Positions 9,028-16,644 are shown, counted from the first letter of the stretch. The stretch: 64,000 nt of DNA from Lachnospiraceae bacterium (GCA_021771755.1 JAETOL010000001.1:1-64000); one strand, 5' to 3'. The notes: generated by a model not told the origin, from the sequence alone. Numbers and translations: made by a program.

Positions 9028-9240
9028 TTATTCGATTTCTTTTGGAATAATATCCATAATATCGTCTATTGAACAGTTAAGAACACCACATATTCTTACC
9101 AATACTTCTACACGAACATCTTCATTTTTCCCTAACTTCGCCATAGCATTTGTGCTTATTTGAGCAGCTTTGATAAGTTGTGTTTTACTCATTCCTCTAT
9201 CTATCAGTATTTTCCATAATTTATTGTAACAGGCAGCCAT
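9028..9240 (-). CDS. XRE-family regulator heading the hsd operon
   Basis: This roughly 70-residue Cro/CI-type helix-turn-helix protein has helices in the region MSKTQLIKAAQISTNAMAKL, ending in the usual VLNCSIDDIMDI. A longer frame starts at 9270. ATG 9240 is preferred because GGAGGG lies 6 nt before it and the product matches the minimal family length. It is transcribed first in the hsd operon, with its stop 18 bp before hsdR. It probably controls operon expression, as C-proteins and XRE regulators do in many restriction systems. An inverted repeat overlapping the promoter -35 is a candidate operator. No enzymatic role is suggested. Confidence 0.88.
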   Translation of the reverse strand: MAACYNKLWKILIDRGMSKTQLIKAAQISTNAMAKLGKNEDVRVEVLVRICGVLNCSIDDIMDIIPKEIE

Positions 9241-9289
9241 CTTAAACCCTCCAACGATACAACTTCTCATAATTTTTGATTATAAGAAG

Positions 9290-9318
9290 ATTATAGCATT
9301 CGACGTTTTAAAATTCAA
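9290..9318 (-). promoter_or_regulatory. Promoter of the XRE-hsdRMS operon with candidate operator
   Basis: On the minus strand TTGAAT (9313-9318), a 17-bp spacer and TATAAT (9290-9295) form a good sigma-A promoter about 50 bp before the XRE ATG. The -35 is one arm of the inverted repeat ATTCAATTTTGAAT (9313-9326), a plausible site for autoregulation by the XRE protein. Confidence 0.72.
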
Positions 9319-9383
9319 TTTTGAATTGTAATTCTCAATCATACAAAATCGAAAATTAAATGCAATTTTTCAAAAGACAAGTA

Positions 9384-9412
9384 TTGAGAAACAGAACTGC
9401 TTATACTATAAT
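9384..9412 (+). promoter_or_regulatory. Promoter of the divergent small gene
   Basis: TTGAGA (9384-9389), a 17-bp spacer and TATAAT (9407-9412) stand 30 bp before the ATG of the gene at 9442. It diverges from the hsd operon promoter, with about 65 bp between the two -35 boxes. Confidence 0.72.
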
Positions 9413-9441
9413 TTACTTATGTCAAAGTGGAGGGGATACAA

Positions 9442-9762
9442 ATGTCAGAATACGGATTTACCAAAAAGGATTGGTCTTTGTTCAGAGAGAAAATTTCAGA
9501 CTGGCAAGAAGCCTATATGGATAAGTTGAATAAAGAATATATTGAATTGCTAAATGGTGAAGGAACTCCTTCCGAAAAATTTTGGACTTTAGAAGAACGT
9601 ATTCGCAATGATAAAAAAGATACCGGTGTGCAGTTAAGAATGAGTCGCTCTAATTGCATCACTAACATTGTTTCACTTTTAAATGAAGGTGCAATCACTA
9701 TGAACGATTTAGAAGAATTTAGCGATGAACTGAAGGAAAACATTCGCTTTATTACAGGCTAA
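9442..9762 (+). CDS. Small hypothetical protein of the defence island
   Basis: This 106-residue protein is not recognised. The ATG at 9442 is chosen over the upstream GTG at 9427 because GGAGGGG sits 6 nt before it. The protein is highly charged and predicted to be mostly helical, with paired segments such as WQEAYMDKLNKEYIELL and LEEFSDELKENIRF. It has no signal peptide, membrane segment or Cys motif. It has its own promoter, divergent from the XRE-hsd operon, and a hairpin follows. It could be an accessory protein, antirestriction factor or DNA-binding partner of the island; none of these can be supported further. Confidence 0.75.
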   Translation: MSEYGFTKKDWSLFREKISDWQEAYMDKLNKEYIELLNGEGTPSEKFWTLEERIRNDKKDTGVQLRMSRSNCITNIVSLLNEGAITMNDLEEFSDELKENIRFITG

Positions 9763-9818
9763 AAATCGATTGTATCACAATTAATAGTTTTAAATGATTA
9801 TTTCACATCGGGAGCACC

Positions 9819-9850
9819 GGAGCTAAGCAGAGCTTAGCTCCATAGGTTTT
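9819..9850 (+). terminator. Hairpin with short T-tract after the small gene
   Basis: GGAGCTAAGC (9819-9828) and GCTTAGCTCC (9832-9841) form a perfect 10-bp stem with loop AGA, followed after 5 nt by TTTTT. It may end the transcript of the small gene and lies at the edge of the IS21 element. It resembles, in stem/3-nt-loop style, the hairpin just inside the IS end. Confidence 0.55.
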
Positions 9851-9896
9851 TGACAGCGAACCGCCGGTTCGCCTTTAAGCTCCGCTTTTATATTGT

Positions 9897-10640
9897 TTAA
9901 ATTTTATGTTTGGCACAGTATTCCCGCATATTCATTGACCCCATTTCAATCCAGAATGATGTATGAGCATAGCGGTCAACAATGGCTTCTGCCTGTACAC
10001 TTTCATTCAGACGCATGATCCAGTCTTCCTGTCGGTACTGTGTACAAAAGATGGTTGAGGTTGTATCTGACCTGCGCTCAAACAGTTCGAACAGGAAATA
10101 CAGTTCACTGTCAGACATATCAGATACCAGCCACTCATCGATTACAAGAAGTGGAATCTTACTGTAGCTTGCAAGCAAACGTTTCTGTTTTCCTTGAATG
10201 ATGGATGCATCTCCGTATTCCATAAGCAGATCCGGCAATCGGATATATTTTGTTTTGATCTGTTCAAGACATGCCTGTTTTGCCAGTGCACATGCCAGAT
10301 ATGTTTTGCCTGAACCCGTAGGTCCTTGAAGCACAATGCTTTGATGATATCCAATATACTGACAATGGAACAGGTCATTTAACAATGCTTTGTTAAGACC
10401 ACGACCATCATAATATATACCATGCATGTCAGCCTGCGGAAATCTCAGTCTGGCAGATTTAATCAGGCGCTGGATTCTGCTGTTATACTTTTCCTGGTAC
10501 ACATAGTCAACGAAGAGTTGGATACGGTCATCAAATGACCATGCAAGGGTTTCTGGCTCCGATTGCTGTATTTCCAGACAGGTTATAACTTCGGACATGT
10601 TCAATTCACGGAGTTTGCGTTTGGTTTCATCATTAATCAT
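9897..10640 (-). CDS. istB: IS21-family helper ATPase IstB
   Basis: This roughly 247-residue AAA+ ATPase related to DnaC assembles on target DNA and stimulates the IstA transposase. Walker A is GPTGSGKTYLA and Walker B is LLVIDEW, with the N-terminal helical segment typical of IstB. The ATG at 10640 is preferred to the one at 10658 because GGGAGGTGG lies just before it. The start overlaps the istA stop (10633-10635) by 8 bp, which is typical translational coupling. Length is normal and no lesion is seen. Confidence 0.95.
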   Translation of the reverse strand: MINDETKRKLRELNMSEVITCLEIQQSEPETLAWSFDDRIQLFVDYVYQEKYNSRIQRLIKSARLRFPQADMHGIYYDGRGLNKALLNDLFHCQYIGYHQSIVLQGPTGSGKTYLACALAKQACLEQIKTKYIRLPDLLMEYGDASIIQGKQKRLLASYSKIPLLVIDEWLVSDMSDSELYFLFELFERRSDTTSTIFCTQYRQEDWIMRLNESVQAEAIVDRYAHTSFWIEMGSMNMREYCAKHKI

Positions 10641-12201
10641 TGATACCACCTCCCGCATAGTAGCGGTTTCCTCTGAGATAGCCCATCGGAGAGCCTGTCT
10701 TCTTTTGGGTTTTCTTGCTTTCCAGATATGTCTGGTCTTGATTGGCAGCTAGAATAGAATTAAGATGATGGTAACGGGGCTTTCTTATTCCACTGGTAAT
10801 GGCAAACTCACAGGCGACTTCCAGGCGTGCTTCTGAGTATTTGTTGCTCAGCCGTAATACTGCCAGGGCGGGATTAAAGCCCTGTTCTTTGATTGTTACA
10901 GTTTCGAAAATCCTTTCAACGACCTCACCGGTATATTTACCGATGGAAGGAGCCCATTTCTGAATGTGATCTTCATTCCACGGTGTAAACTTAAATTTTT
11001 CGGGCATGTCCTCAGCATGGGTCGAATACTGATTTCTCCTTCCGGCAGCAAAACGGTTGTGCGTGGCAATGCGGTCTGAACCACTATAAATTTCTACTTT
11101 GGTGTCTGTTACTCGCAGATCCACCTTCTTTTTTGCATACTGATAAGGGCAAGAATAGCGGTTGTACTCGAAAACCACATGATAATCAAGATTTACGGTG
11201 CGGCCATAAACCCATGTGGCTATTTCATAAGGGATAACTGGTAACGGGTGCAGGAATTCCTTTTCATCAAGATATGCATCATAGCGTGAGCCTTCGCGTT
11301 TTTGGAAATTTTCATGATTGAATTCATAAAGCTTTTTACTGACAGCCACCTTTAAATCTGGAAAAGAATAAAATATCTCATTTCGTAACTTTGCAATGAT
11401 GGCAGTGGCAATCTTTCCGACCGTTCCTTCAACAGAGGGTTTCTGTTTTGGCTTACGTACACCAGCAGGCATGATGGCGGTTGTATAATGTTCGCCAAGT
11501 GCTTCGTAATCCTGCGTAAGAACGATTTCACCTTCCCTTGGATGAGATACAACACCTGTCTTTAGATTGTCACAAATAAGCCTTGTAGGAACTCCATCAA
11601 AGAATTCATACATATGGACGTGTGCCCGGATAAATGAATCCATCTTCATATCCAACATGGGCTCCACATAAGAATACTGGCTGTAAGGAAGTGTACCTAC
11701 AAAGAGATAGACAGTAACCACTTCACCGGTGGATGTATCTATATAACTCATTGTTGGTCCCGACCAGTCAACCTCCGCTTTCACACCAGGTTTGTTTTCA
11801 AGATGGTTTGTGAGCTTGTTCACTATCGTGTAATCAGCATACCCATTGCAATATTTGGTGTATCCCATGGGAATCGAACCGGAAGTTTTACATTTGTCCT
11901 GATATTCCTTCCAGAGAAGCTTTAGTGTTACACCGACACGCTTAAGTTCTTGATGTACATACTCGTAATCTGGCTGCTCATAGAGGTTTTCTATCGCAAA
12001 TTTATCAGGAAAAATCAAGCAGTAAATTTCCTCTTCCGAAAGATGTTTTACCTTTTCGAAGGTAATTTCTTTTTCCTTAGCGATGTTTATCACATCACTG
12101 ACGGAATGTTTAGACATATGTCTGGTTGCGGCTATCTGATTTCTTGATAGCCCGGATGCTTTAAGCTCCAAAATGAGTTTGGCATTAATTTTGTTGGCCA
12201 T
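10633..12201 (-). CDS. istA: IS21-family transposase IstA
   Basis: This roughly 522-residue DDE transposase has an N-terminal helix-turn-helix (LKASGLSRNQIAATRHMSKHSV) and a retroviral-integrase-type core. The acidic residues appear in EVDWSG, ICDNLKTG and PSVEGTVG, followed by the Mu-transposase-like C-terminal domain. The ATG at 12201 (MANKINAKL) is 9 nt after GGGAGG; ATGs further upstream are spaced worse. It is coupled to istB. The gene lies with its 5' end only about 160 bp from the right IS end and is transcribed away from the Abi gene. Confidence 0.95.
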   Translation of the reverse strand: MANKINAKLILELKASGLSRNQIAATRHMSKHSVSDVINIAKEKEITFEKVKHLSEEEIYCLIFPDKFAIENLYEQPDYEYVHQELKRVGVTLKLLWKEYQDKCKTSGSIPMGYTKYCNGYADYTIVNKLTNHLENKPGVKAEVDWSGPTMSYIDTSTGEVVTVYLFVGTLPYSQYSYVEPMLDMKMDSFIRAHVHMYEFFDGVPTRLICDNLKTGVVSHPREGEIVLTQDYEALGEHYTTAIMPAGVRKPKQKPSVEGTVGKIATAIIAKLRNEIFYSFPDLKVAVSKKLYEFNHENFQKREGSRYDAYLDEKEFLHPLPVIPYEIATWVYGRTVNLDYHVVFEYNRYSCPYQYAKKKVDLRVTDTKVEIYSGSDRIATHNRFAAGRRNQYSTHAEDMPEKFKFTPWNEDHIQKWAPSIGKYTGEVVERIFETVTIKEQGFNPALAVLRLSNKYSEARLEVACEFAITSGIRKPRYHHLNSILAANQDQTYLESKKTQKKTGSPMGYLRGNRYYAGGGIND

Positions 12202-12273
12202 AATCATCGGCCTCCCTTCTGTAAAATTTGAGGTGATCCTCGAACATAATTTTACAAAAGGATTTATCAAAAG

Positions 12274-12330
12274 TGGAGCTTATGCGCGAATTGCGACTCA
12301 AATGGAGCTCTTATCCGTACGGGTGGAGCT
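12274..12330. repeat. IS21 terminal TGGAGCT repeats
   Basis: TGGAGCT occurs at 12274-12280, 12303-12309 and 12324-12330, each in the context (G/A)TGGAGCT(T/C). A related AAGCTCC lies in the opposite orientation near 9877-9883 at the other end. Multiple repeats at the termini are a hallmark of IS21 ends and are presumed IstA binding sites. Confidence 0.65.
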
Positions 12331-12391
12331 CAAATGCGTGCTGGTGGTGTCGCTGGTGCGAAATATTCATAAATGTTAAACAGGAGAATTT

Positions 12392-13375
12392 ATGTCAAAT
12401 TATAAATCAACAGATGCACTAATGCGGCATCTTCGGAATAATGGAATTGCTATTTCAGGCAGTTCACAAAAGCAACAATTAATTAATACAGGATATTTTC
12501 ACGGATATAAGGGATACCGTTTTTTTGTTTCGTCCAATCGTAGAATCCCTTTTACCTCATACAATGAAATTAATGCTACGATTCAATACGACACAAAATT
12601 AAAATCATTGTTATACGGTAAAATGATGTTGATTGAAACTGCTCTTAAAAACATTGCCCTTAATACCATTATGGCAGAGATTAATTCAAACAGCATTTAT
12701 GATATGTATGACAAAGCCGTCAGCAGTTACAAAAATGCTTCACCAGGAACTTCGGAAGACATTAAGAAAAAATTCCAGAACAATAAATTGAATTTACAGG
12801 GTTCTATTCAAAATTCTATTGCAGCGGCATACCGAAAAGAAAATCCGAAAATTACACATTTTTATAATACTGTGAATTATAATGAAGTCCCAATCTGGGC
12901 AATCTTTGAAATTTTGACAATGGGAGATTTTGGATATCTTCTTTCCTGCTTAACACAAGATGTCAGAAAAAAGATTTCAAGAAATATTGGTTTGAATTTG
13001 TCCAGCGATACCAATTGTACGTTAGTCTATAAATATGTATATGCATTAAAAGATTTAAGAAATGCCATCGCACATAATGATGTTGTTTATGATACACGTT
13101 TTAGAAAAATGGATCCATCGAAACCTATGAAGCAATGTCTAATGTTAGAAATGGGATTACCATACATAAATTTTAAGACTATAGGGGATTATATCATTCT
13201 TATATGTTATTTCTTAAAGTTGTTGAAAGTGTCCAAAACTGAAATCAAAGCATTTATAAGAGAATTTGAAAAAATAACTAAAGAATATGAGGGGCAGGTT
13301 AGTTCTGCCGTAGCCGCAATCACCGTTCATCCAGACTTGTTTTTGCGGATGACAATATTAAAAAATTCAATCTAA
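12392..13375 (+). CDS. Abi_2 / AbiF-AbiD-type HEPN abortive-infection protein
   Basis: This 327-residue protein belongs to the Abi_2 (AbiD/AbiF) family, known for abortive infection of phages. N-terminal TDALMRHLRNNGIAI, central IETALKN and the stretch PIWAIFEILTMGDFGYL are family landmarks. RNAIAH (Arg223 to His228) is a HEPN-type R-x4-H motif, expected to be an RNase active site. The ATG follows AGGAG with good spacing. The right end of the IS21 element lies only about 30 bp upstream, so the native promoter may have been displaced. Immediately downstream is a self-contained small-RNA unit (13380-13480) like the abiF RNAs, proposed to act as RNA antitoxins of these HEPN toxins. The fold is inferred; the motif and context are seen. 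Confidence 0.9.
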   Translation: MSNYKSTDALMRHLRNNGIAISGSSQKQQLINTGYFHGYKGYRFFVSSNRRIPFTSYNEINATIQYDTKLKSLLYGKMMLIETALKNIALNTIMAEINSNSIYDMYDKAVSSYKNASPGTSEDIKKKFQNNKLNLQGSIQNSIAAAYRKENPKITHFYNTVNYNEVPIWAIFEILTMGDFGYLLSCLTQDVRKKISRNIGLNLSSDTNCTLVYKYVYALKDLRNAIAHNDVVYDTRFRKMDPSKPMKQCLMLEMGLPYINFKTIGDYIILICYFLKLLKVSKTEIKAFIREFEKITKEYEGQVSSAVAAITVHPDLFLRMTILKNSI

Positions 13376-13379
13376 TCTA

Positions 13380-13408
13380 TTGCATATTTTTCGTTATTAT
13401 AGTATATT
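13380..13408 (+). promoter_or_regulatory. Promoter of the Abi-associated small RNA
   Basis: TTGCAT (13380-13385), exactly 17 bp, then TATATT (13403-13408) begins 5 bp after the abi stop codon. The nearest downstream element is not a gene but a two-hairpin RNA ending in a terminator, so this promoter would drive a separate small RNA. Confidence 0.78.
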
Positions 13409-13414
13409 ATTAAT

Positions 13415-13480
13415 AGCAATTGGGGTATGTGTTTGCGGACACATACTTGGAGGAGCCGGAGAAATCTGGCTCCTCTTTTG
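13415..13480 (+). ncRNA. abiF-like structured small RNA, candidate RNA antitoxin
   Basis: This is a predicted RNA of about 65 nt. Hairpin 1 pairs GTATGTGT (13425-13432) with ACACATAC (13439-13446); a U-G pair then closes the UNCG-type tetraloop TGCG. Hairpin 2 pairs GAGGAGCC (13450-13457) with GGCTCCTC (13468-13475), extended by GGA/TCT and capped by the GNRA tetraloop GAAA, and is followed by TTTT. Two stable tetraloop hairpins, the second a terminator, directly beside an Abi_2 gene, fit the known abiF RNA class (an Rfam family found by comparative genomics). Its role as repressor or antitoxin of the HEPN protein is proposed from the family and the layout, not shown here. Confidence 0.8.
13450..13479 (+). 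terminator. GAAA-tetraloop terminator of the small RNA
   Basis: An 11-bp stem with GNRA loop GAAA (13461-13464) is followed by TTTT at 13476-13479. It forms the 3' hairpin of the predicted small RNA and is too far from abi's stop to be only its terminator, since a promoter intervenes. Confidence 0.8.
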
Positions 13481-13573
13481 ATTTCATGATATTTTTTTAT
13501 TTCAATTTCTGAAATTCTTTCGCACTATTCATTTCATCCACCCAATTACATAAAATCACAATACTCTCTAAAT

Positions 13574-14038
13574 TTACATTGATATATGTATGCCACCTTT
13601 TCTTCCGCCAAGCACTTTCTTTCCCTTCAGATCAGACCACTGAAAATCCGGCATTTCTTCCCGCGCCACCAGGAAATTTCCCGCCCGCTGGGTAAGCTGG
13701 GCAAAGTTTACCGCCGGGTCGGTGGCTCCTTCCTGAAAAGCATAAACAGAAGCCTCTGCCCCCATAAATCCAATATCTGCCTCTCCCGAGATCAGAGCAG
13801 TCAGTACCTTATCCGCACCAAATCCGGTCACCAGCTCCACATCCAGCCCCTCTTCCCGGAAATATCCTTTTTCCAGAGCAACATACTGAGGGGCATAAAA
13901 AATAGAATGTGCAACCTCATTCAGGGTAACCTTTGTCAGCTTCTCTTCTTTTTTCTCTGCCATAACAGCACATGGAACGGCTGCCACTGCCAGAAGAACT
14001 GCAAGCGCTGCTGCAGTCAGCCTTTTTCTTATCCTCAT
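13574..14038 (-). pseudogene. Truncated ABC substrate-binding protein (NMT1/SsuA-like)
   Basis: This is the N-terminal half of a periplasmic-type binding protein: a signal peptide (MRIRKRLTAAALAVLLAVAA), then NEVAHSIFYAPQYVALEKGYFREEGL, the hallmark of NMT1/THI5 and aliphatic-sulfonate/pyrimidine binders. ATG 14038 is 10 nt after AAGGAG, and an upstream start is unlikely. The frame is normal to GKKVLGGRKGG and then ends with the unrelated HISM and a stop. Only about 154 residues of roughly 330 remain and no permease or ATPase follows. The break coincides with the edge of the A+T-rich defence island, so island insertion or an accompanying deletion probably removed the 3' half and the rest of the transporter operon. 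Confidence 0.85.
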
Positions 14039-14216
14039 ATAAAATTTACTCCTTTTGCCTTCTTTCCTAGCATATGAAAGAAAATCCCCAAAGGTGAATG
14101 GCCTTTTCAGTAACGACAATTCTCTTTACAATTATCTATGAAGAGTAATTTTTCCTTTATATATTTCCTTAAATATGATATTCTGACCTTATCATCTTAC
14201 AAAGGAGATACTATTC

Positions 14217-14735
14217 ATGGAAAACCACATTCACTTATCCGCCTATCACAACGAAAAGGAAGTGCTTCTGGATCTGATCCAACGATTCTGGATCGTTCAC
14301 AATGACGAGACTCCGTCTCCGGAAGAAGTTCTGGAAGATTTCCACACCTGTACAGGTGCCGGGCATCAACTCTTTTTTATAAAAAAGGACAGCTCATACA
14401 TCGGTTTGCTTCACCTTGGAAGCCGTGGCGCGGAAATCAATTGGGTAGAAGAATTATTTATTTTGCCCGAATATCAGGGACATGGTTATGGTTCCATGGC
14501 CTTGAAGCTGGCAGAAGATCTTGTCAGAGAATACTCGGATTCCATCTATCTGGAGGTTGCCGCCTTTAATTTCAGGGCTGCTAAATTATACCGTCGAAAT
14601 GGCTATGACTGCTTAAACACTGTTACTCTTCGCAAGGATTTTCAGCCTCAGGAATACAAAACTTTAAGGACAGAAACTCTTTTCGATCATTCTTTTGAAA
14701 TAAAGCAGAGAAATAAAAAGAACAGACCCTCATAA
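14217..14735 (+). CDS. GNAT-family N-acetyltransferase
   Basis: This is a 172-residue acetyl-CoA-dependent acyltransferase. The acetyl-CoA pyrophosphate-binding motif A is clear in ILPEYQGHGYGSMAL (Q-x-x-G-x-G form), followed by the helix AEDLVREY and the C-terminal strand/helix AAKLYRRNGYDCL. It starts at an ATG with AAAGGAGA upstream. The substrate is unknown; its family is diverse (small amines, antibiotics, protein N-termini). It stands alone between two remnants of a binding-protein gene and has no partner gene. Confidence 0.88.
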   Translation: MENHIHLSAYHNEKEVLLDLIQRFWIVHNDETPSPEEVLEDFHTCTGAGHQLFFIKKDSSYIGLLHLGSRGAEINWVEELFILPEYQGHGYGSMALKLAEDLVREYSDSIYLEVAAFNFRAAKLYRRNGYDCLNTVTLRKDFQPQEYKTLRTETLFDHSFEIKQRNKKNRPS

Positions 14736-14789
14736 ATGCCCTGATTTCCCATTTTCAAAAAGATCTGCCCCGAACACTACTTCCCAAAT

Positions 14790-14925
14790 GCATGTCTCGT
14801 TTTCCTTTTTCTCAAAATCCAGGCACATATTCCATATCCGGTCTCTTCTCCCGAAAATACTCTTTCTGCAGTAACATACTATGGGACATAAAAACAGAGT
14901 GTGCCGAACTTCTTTAGCTGCTCTC
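14790..14925 (-). pseudogene. Degenerate relic of a second NMT1-type binding-protein gene
   Basis: The minus strand here aligns with the truncated binding-protein gene at about 13,800-13,930. Both share AACATACT, GGGxCATAAAAA and AGAxTGTGC in the same order, and both show a YFRE-like reading (KEYFREKRPDMEYV against KGYFREEGLDVELV). Frameshifts and stops break it, and no start or ribosome site remains. It appears to be a fossil paralogue separated from the other copy by the GNAT gene. Similarity was judged by eye at roughly two-thirds to three-quarters identity over about 120 bp. Confidence 0.6.
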
Positions 14926-15708
14926 TCTTTCAATCAGCACAGGATCAAAAACCAGATGGCTTATATCCTGTGGTCTGCCTTTTGTCTCAACTGCCTCTAC
15001 AACCATACCCGCAGCTTTCCTTCCCATTTCATGAGCAGGAATTTCCATAGATGTCATAGTTGTTTCCAGCATCCCTCCAATAGAATGTCCGGTAAGACTC
15101 ACCAGTTTCATATCATCAGGTATGAGCAGTCCTCTTTCTTTCAAAGCCCGTATTGCTCCGATCCCCTGAATGTCTACCGCTACGATCATGGCATCCAGAG
15201 CAAAATTACTGTCAAGAAGCTCCTCCGCACACTGGAATCCATATTCAAATGTATTTGTAGGAATCATGGACTCTGAACAGATTTCTTTTAACCCTTTTTC
15301 ATGAATTGCCTTTCTGTATCCCTGATAACGGTCATGATAGGTGGCAAGGCTCATTGGACCGTTAATAAAACCAATCTCCCTACAGCCTTTATCTGCCAGA
15401 TACTGAACTGCCTCATAATCGGCTACCACACTGCTGATATTTTTCTCCTGTTTTCGTATAATCTGTATTACCGCAATGCCGCTTACCTGTATATCCCGAA
15501 GCAGTCTTCCGCACTTGCCTGTACCGGCGATAATTATTCCATCTACAAATCCGTTTCTCAGTCTGTTCAGACATTCTCTTTCTGTTTCCGGGTCATCCTC
15601 CGTATTACATATGAGAATGGAGTACCCCAGATACCGTGCCTGTTCCTCAATCCCCTGCAAAATCTCTGCAAAAATTGTCATGGAAAGACGGGGTACTACT
15701 ACTCCAAT
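14914..15708 (-). pseudogene. LacI-family regulator without its DNA-binding domain
   Basis: This is the ligand-binding part of a LacI/GalR regulator: from the usual first strand (IGVVVPRLSMTIFAEILQGI) through GCREIGFINGP and DDMKLVSLTGHSIGGML to a normal C-terminus. The whole N-terminal helix-turn-helix (about 60 residues) is missing. In-frame TAA lies about 10 bp before the preserved part, and translation could only begin at an internal ATG (15681). The truncation point abuts and overlaps the 5' end of the divergent DHDPS-family gene. A deletion that removed the regulator's head, the intergenic promoter region and the aldolase's first strand is the simplest explanation. It cannot bind DNA as it stands. 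Confidence 0.82.
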
Positions 15709-16627
15709 AAACGATGATTATTCTATTAATGAAGAAGAATTCCGCGCTTATCTTCGCTGGATCAAATCTTTCTACGGAAAGGGAATGGACGGACTGGTAT
15801 GCAACGGACATACAGGGGAAATCACAGGACTGACCAGAGCAGAACGTAAACGTGTCGTAGAAATCTGCGCTGAAGAATGTGGTGATGTAATGACCATCAT
15901 CTCCGGTGTAAACTGTGAAAACACTCAGGAAAGCATTGAAATGGCCGCAGAAGCAAAAGCAGCCGGCGCTGACGGTATTTTATTAATGCCTCCTCATATG
16001 TGGCTTCGTTTTGGTATGAATCCGGACGCACCGTTCCAGTATGTAAAGGATGTGGCAGAGGGAGCCGATATCGATATCATCATCCACTTATATCCGGCTA
16101 CAAGCAAAGCTTTTTATCCTGTTGAAACTCTTATTAAAATGTGTAAAGAAATCGACCATGTTAAATGTATCAAAATGGGCACGCGTGTTACTTCTATCTA
16201 CGAGCATGATGTTCGGCTTCTCCGTCAGGAATGCCCGGACATCTCCCTTATCACCTGCCATGATGAAACACTGTGCGTAAGCTGGTTCCCGGGTATGGAC
16301 GGCGCGCTTATCGGTTTTGCAGGCTGCGTACCGGAAATTATCTGTCCGGCGCGTGAAGTCTTTGCAAATCCAGACAAACATACACTGAAAGAGGCTCAGG
16401 ACTGGTCTGATCGTATCTATCATATTTCTCAGGCAATTTACGGCGGCGGTCAGCCTTCCGGTGAAGCACATGCCAGACTGAAAGAAGCATTATATCAGAG
16501 AGGAATCTTTTCTAATGCATTAATGAGAAAACCGGTTCTTCCTCTGAATCAGGAAGAAAAAGACTGGGTTGCTCTCGGGCTTGAAAGAAGTCAGCTTCCG
16601 AAAGTAGATATGGAGCAGTTCAAATAA
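15680..16627 (+). CDS. DHDPS/NAL-family aldolase, N-terminus damaged
   Basis: This dihydrodipicolinate synthase/N-acetylneuraminate lyase superfamily member has about 315 residues if started at ATG 15680. The TIM-barrel landmarks are present: TTPINDDYSINEEEF, GMDGLVCNGHTGEITGLT, the Tyr of HLYPAT and the Schiff-base Lys of CIKMGTR. Normally about 10-15 residues with the first strand precede TTPxND; here they are replaced by MERRG read from LacI-fragment DNA, and no ribosome site precedes the ATG. It is therefore either a barely shortened active aldolase or a pseudogene. The substrate is unknown; it need not be lysine biosynthesis. A strong terminator follows. Confidence 0.7.
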   Translation: MERRGTTTPINDDYSINEEEFRAYLRWIKSFYGKGMDGLVCNGHTGEITGLTRAERKRVVEICAEECGDVMTIISGVNCENTQESIEMAAEAKAAGADGILLMPPHMWLRFGMNPDAPFQYVKDVAEGADIDIIIHLYPATSKAFYPVETLIKMCKEIDHVKCIKMGTRVTSIYEHDVRLLRQECPDISLITCHDETLCVSWFPGMDGALIGFAGCVPEIICPAREVFANPDKHTLKEAQDWSDRIYHISQAIYGGGQPSGEAHARLKEALYQRGIFSNALMRKPVLPLNQEEKDWVALGLERSQLPKVDMEQFK

Positions 16628-16644
16628 ACCTTGCTTTTGCTGCC

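Larger units (their letters stand above)
9851..12361 (-). mobile_element. IS21-family insertion sequence
   Basis: The element is about 2.5 kb with the two genes istA and istB overlapping by 8 bp. The ends are approximate. TGACAGCGAACC at 9851 and, on the other side, the complement reading CACCAGCGACACC from about 12359 align over CAGCGA-ACC and again at TTnAGCTCC further in, as imperfect terminal inverted repeats. Three TGGAGCT repeats upstream of istA (12274, 12303, 12324) look like the multiple terminal transposase-binding repeats of this family. No clear target duplication was identified. Both genes are intact, so the element may be active. Confidence 0.82.

Noticed and set aside
12240-12390. 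Repeat array upstream of abi considered as a type III antitoxin repeat (ToxIN-like)
   Set aside because: The three TGGAGCT repeats are irregularly spaced and belong to the IS21 end; the candidate RNA for abi lies downstream instead.
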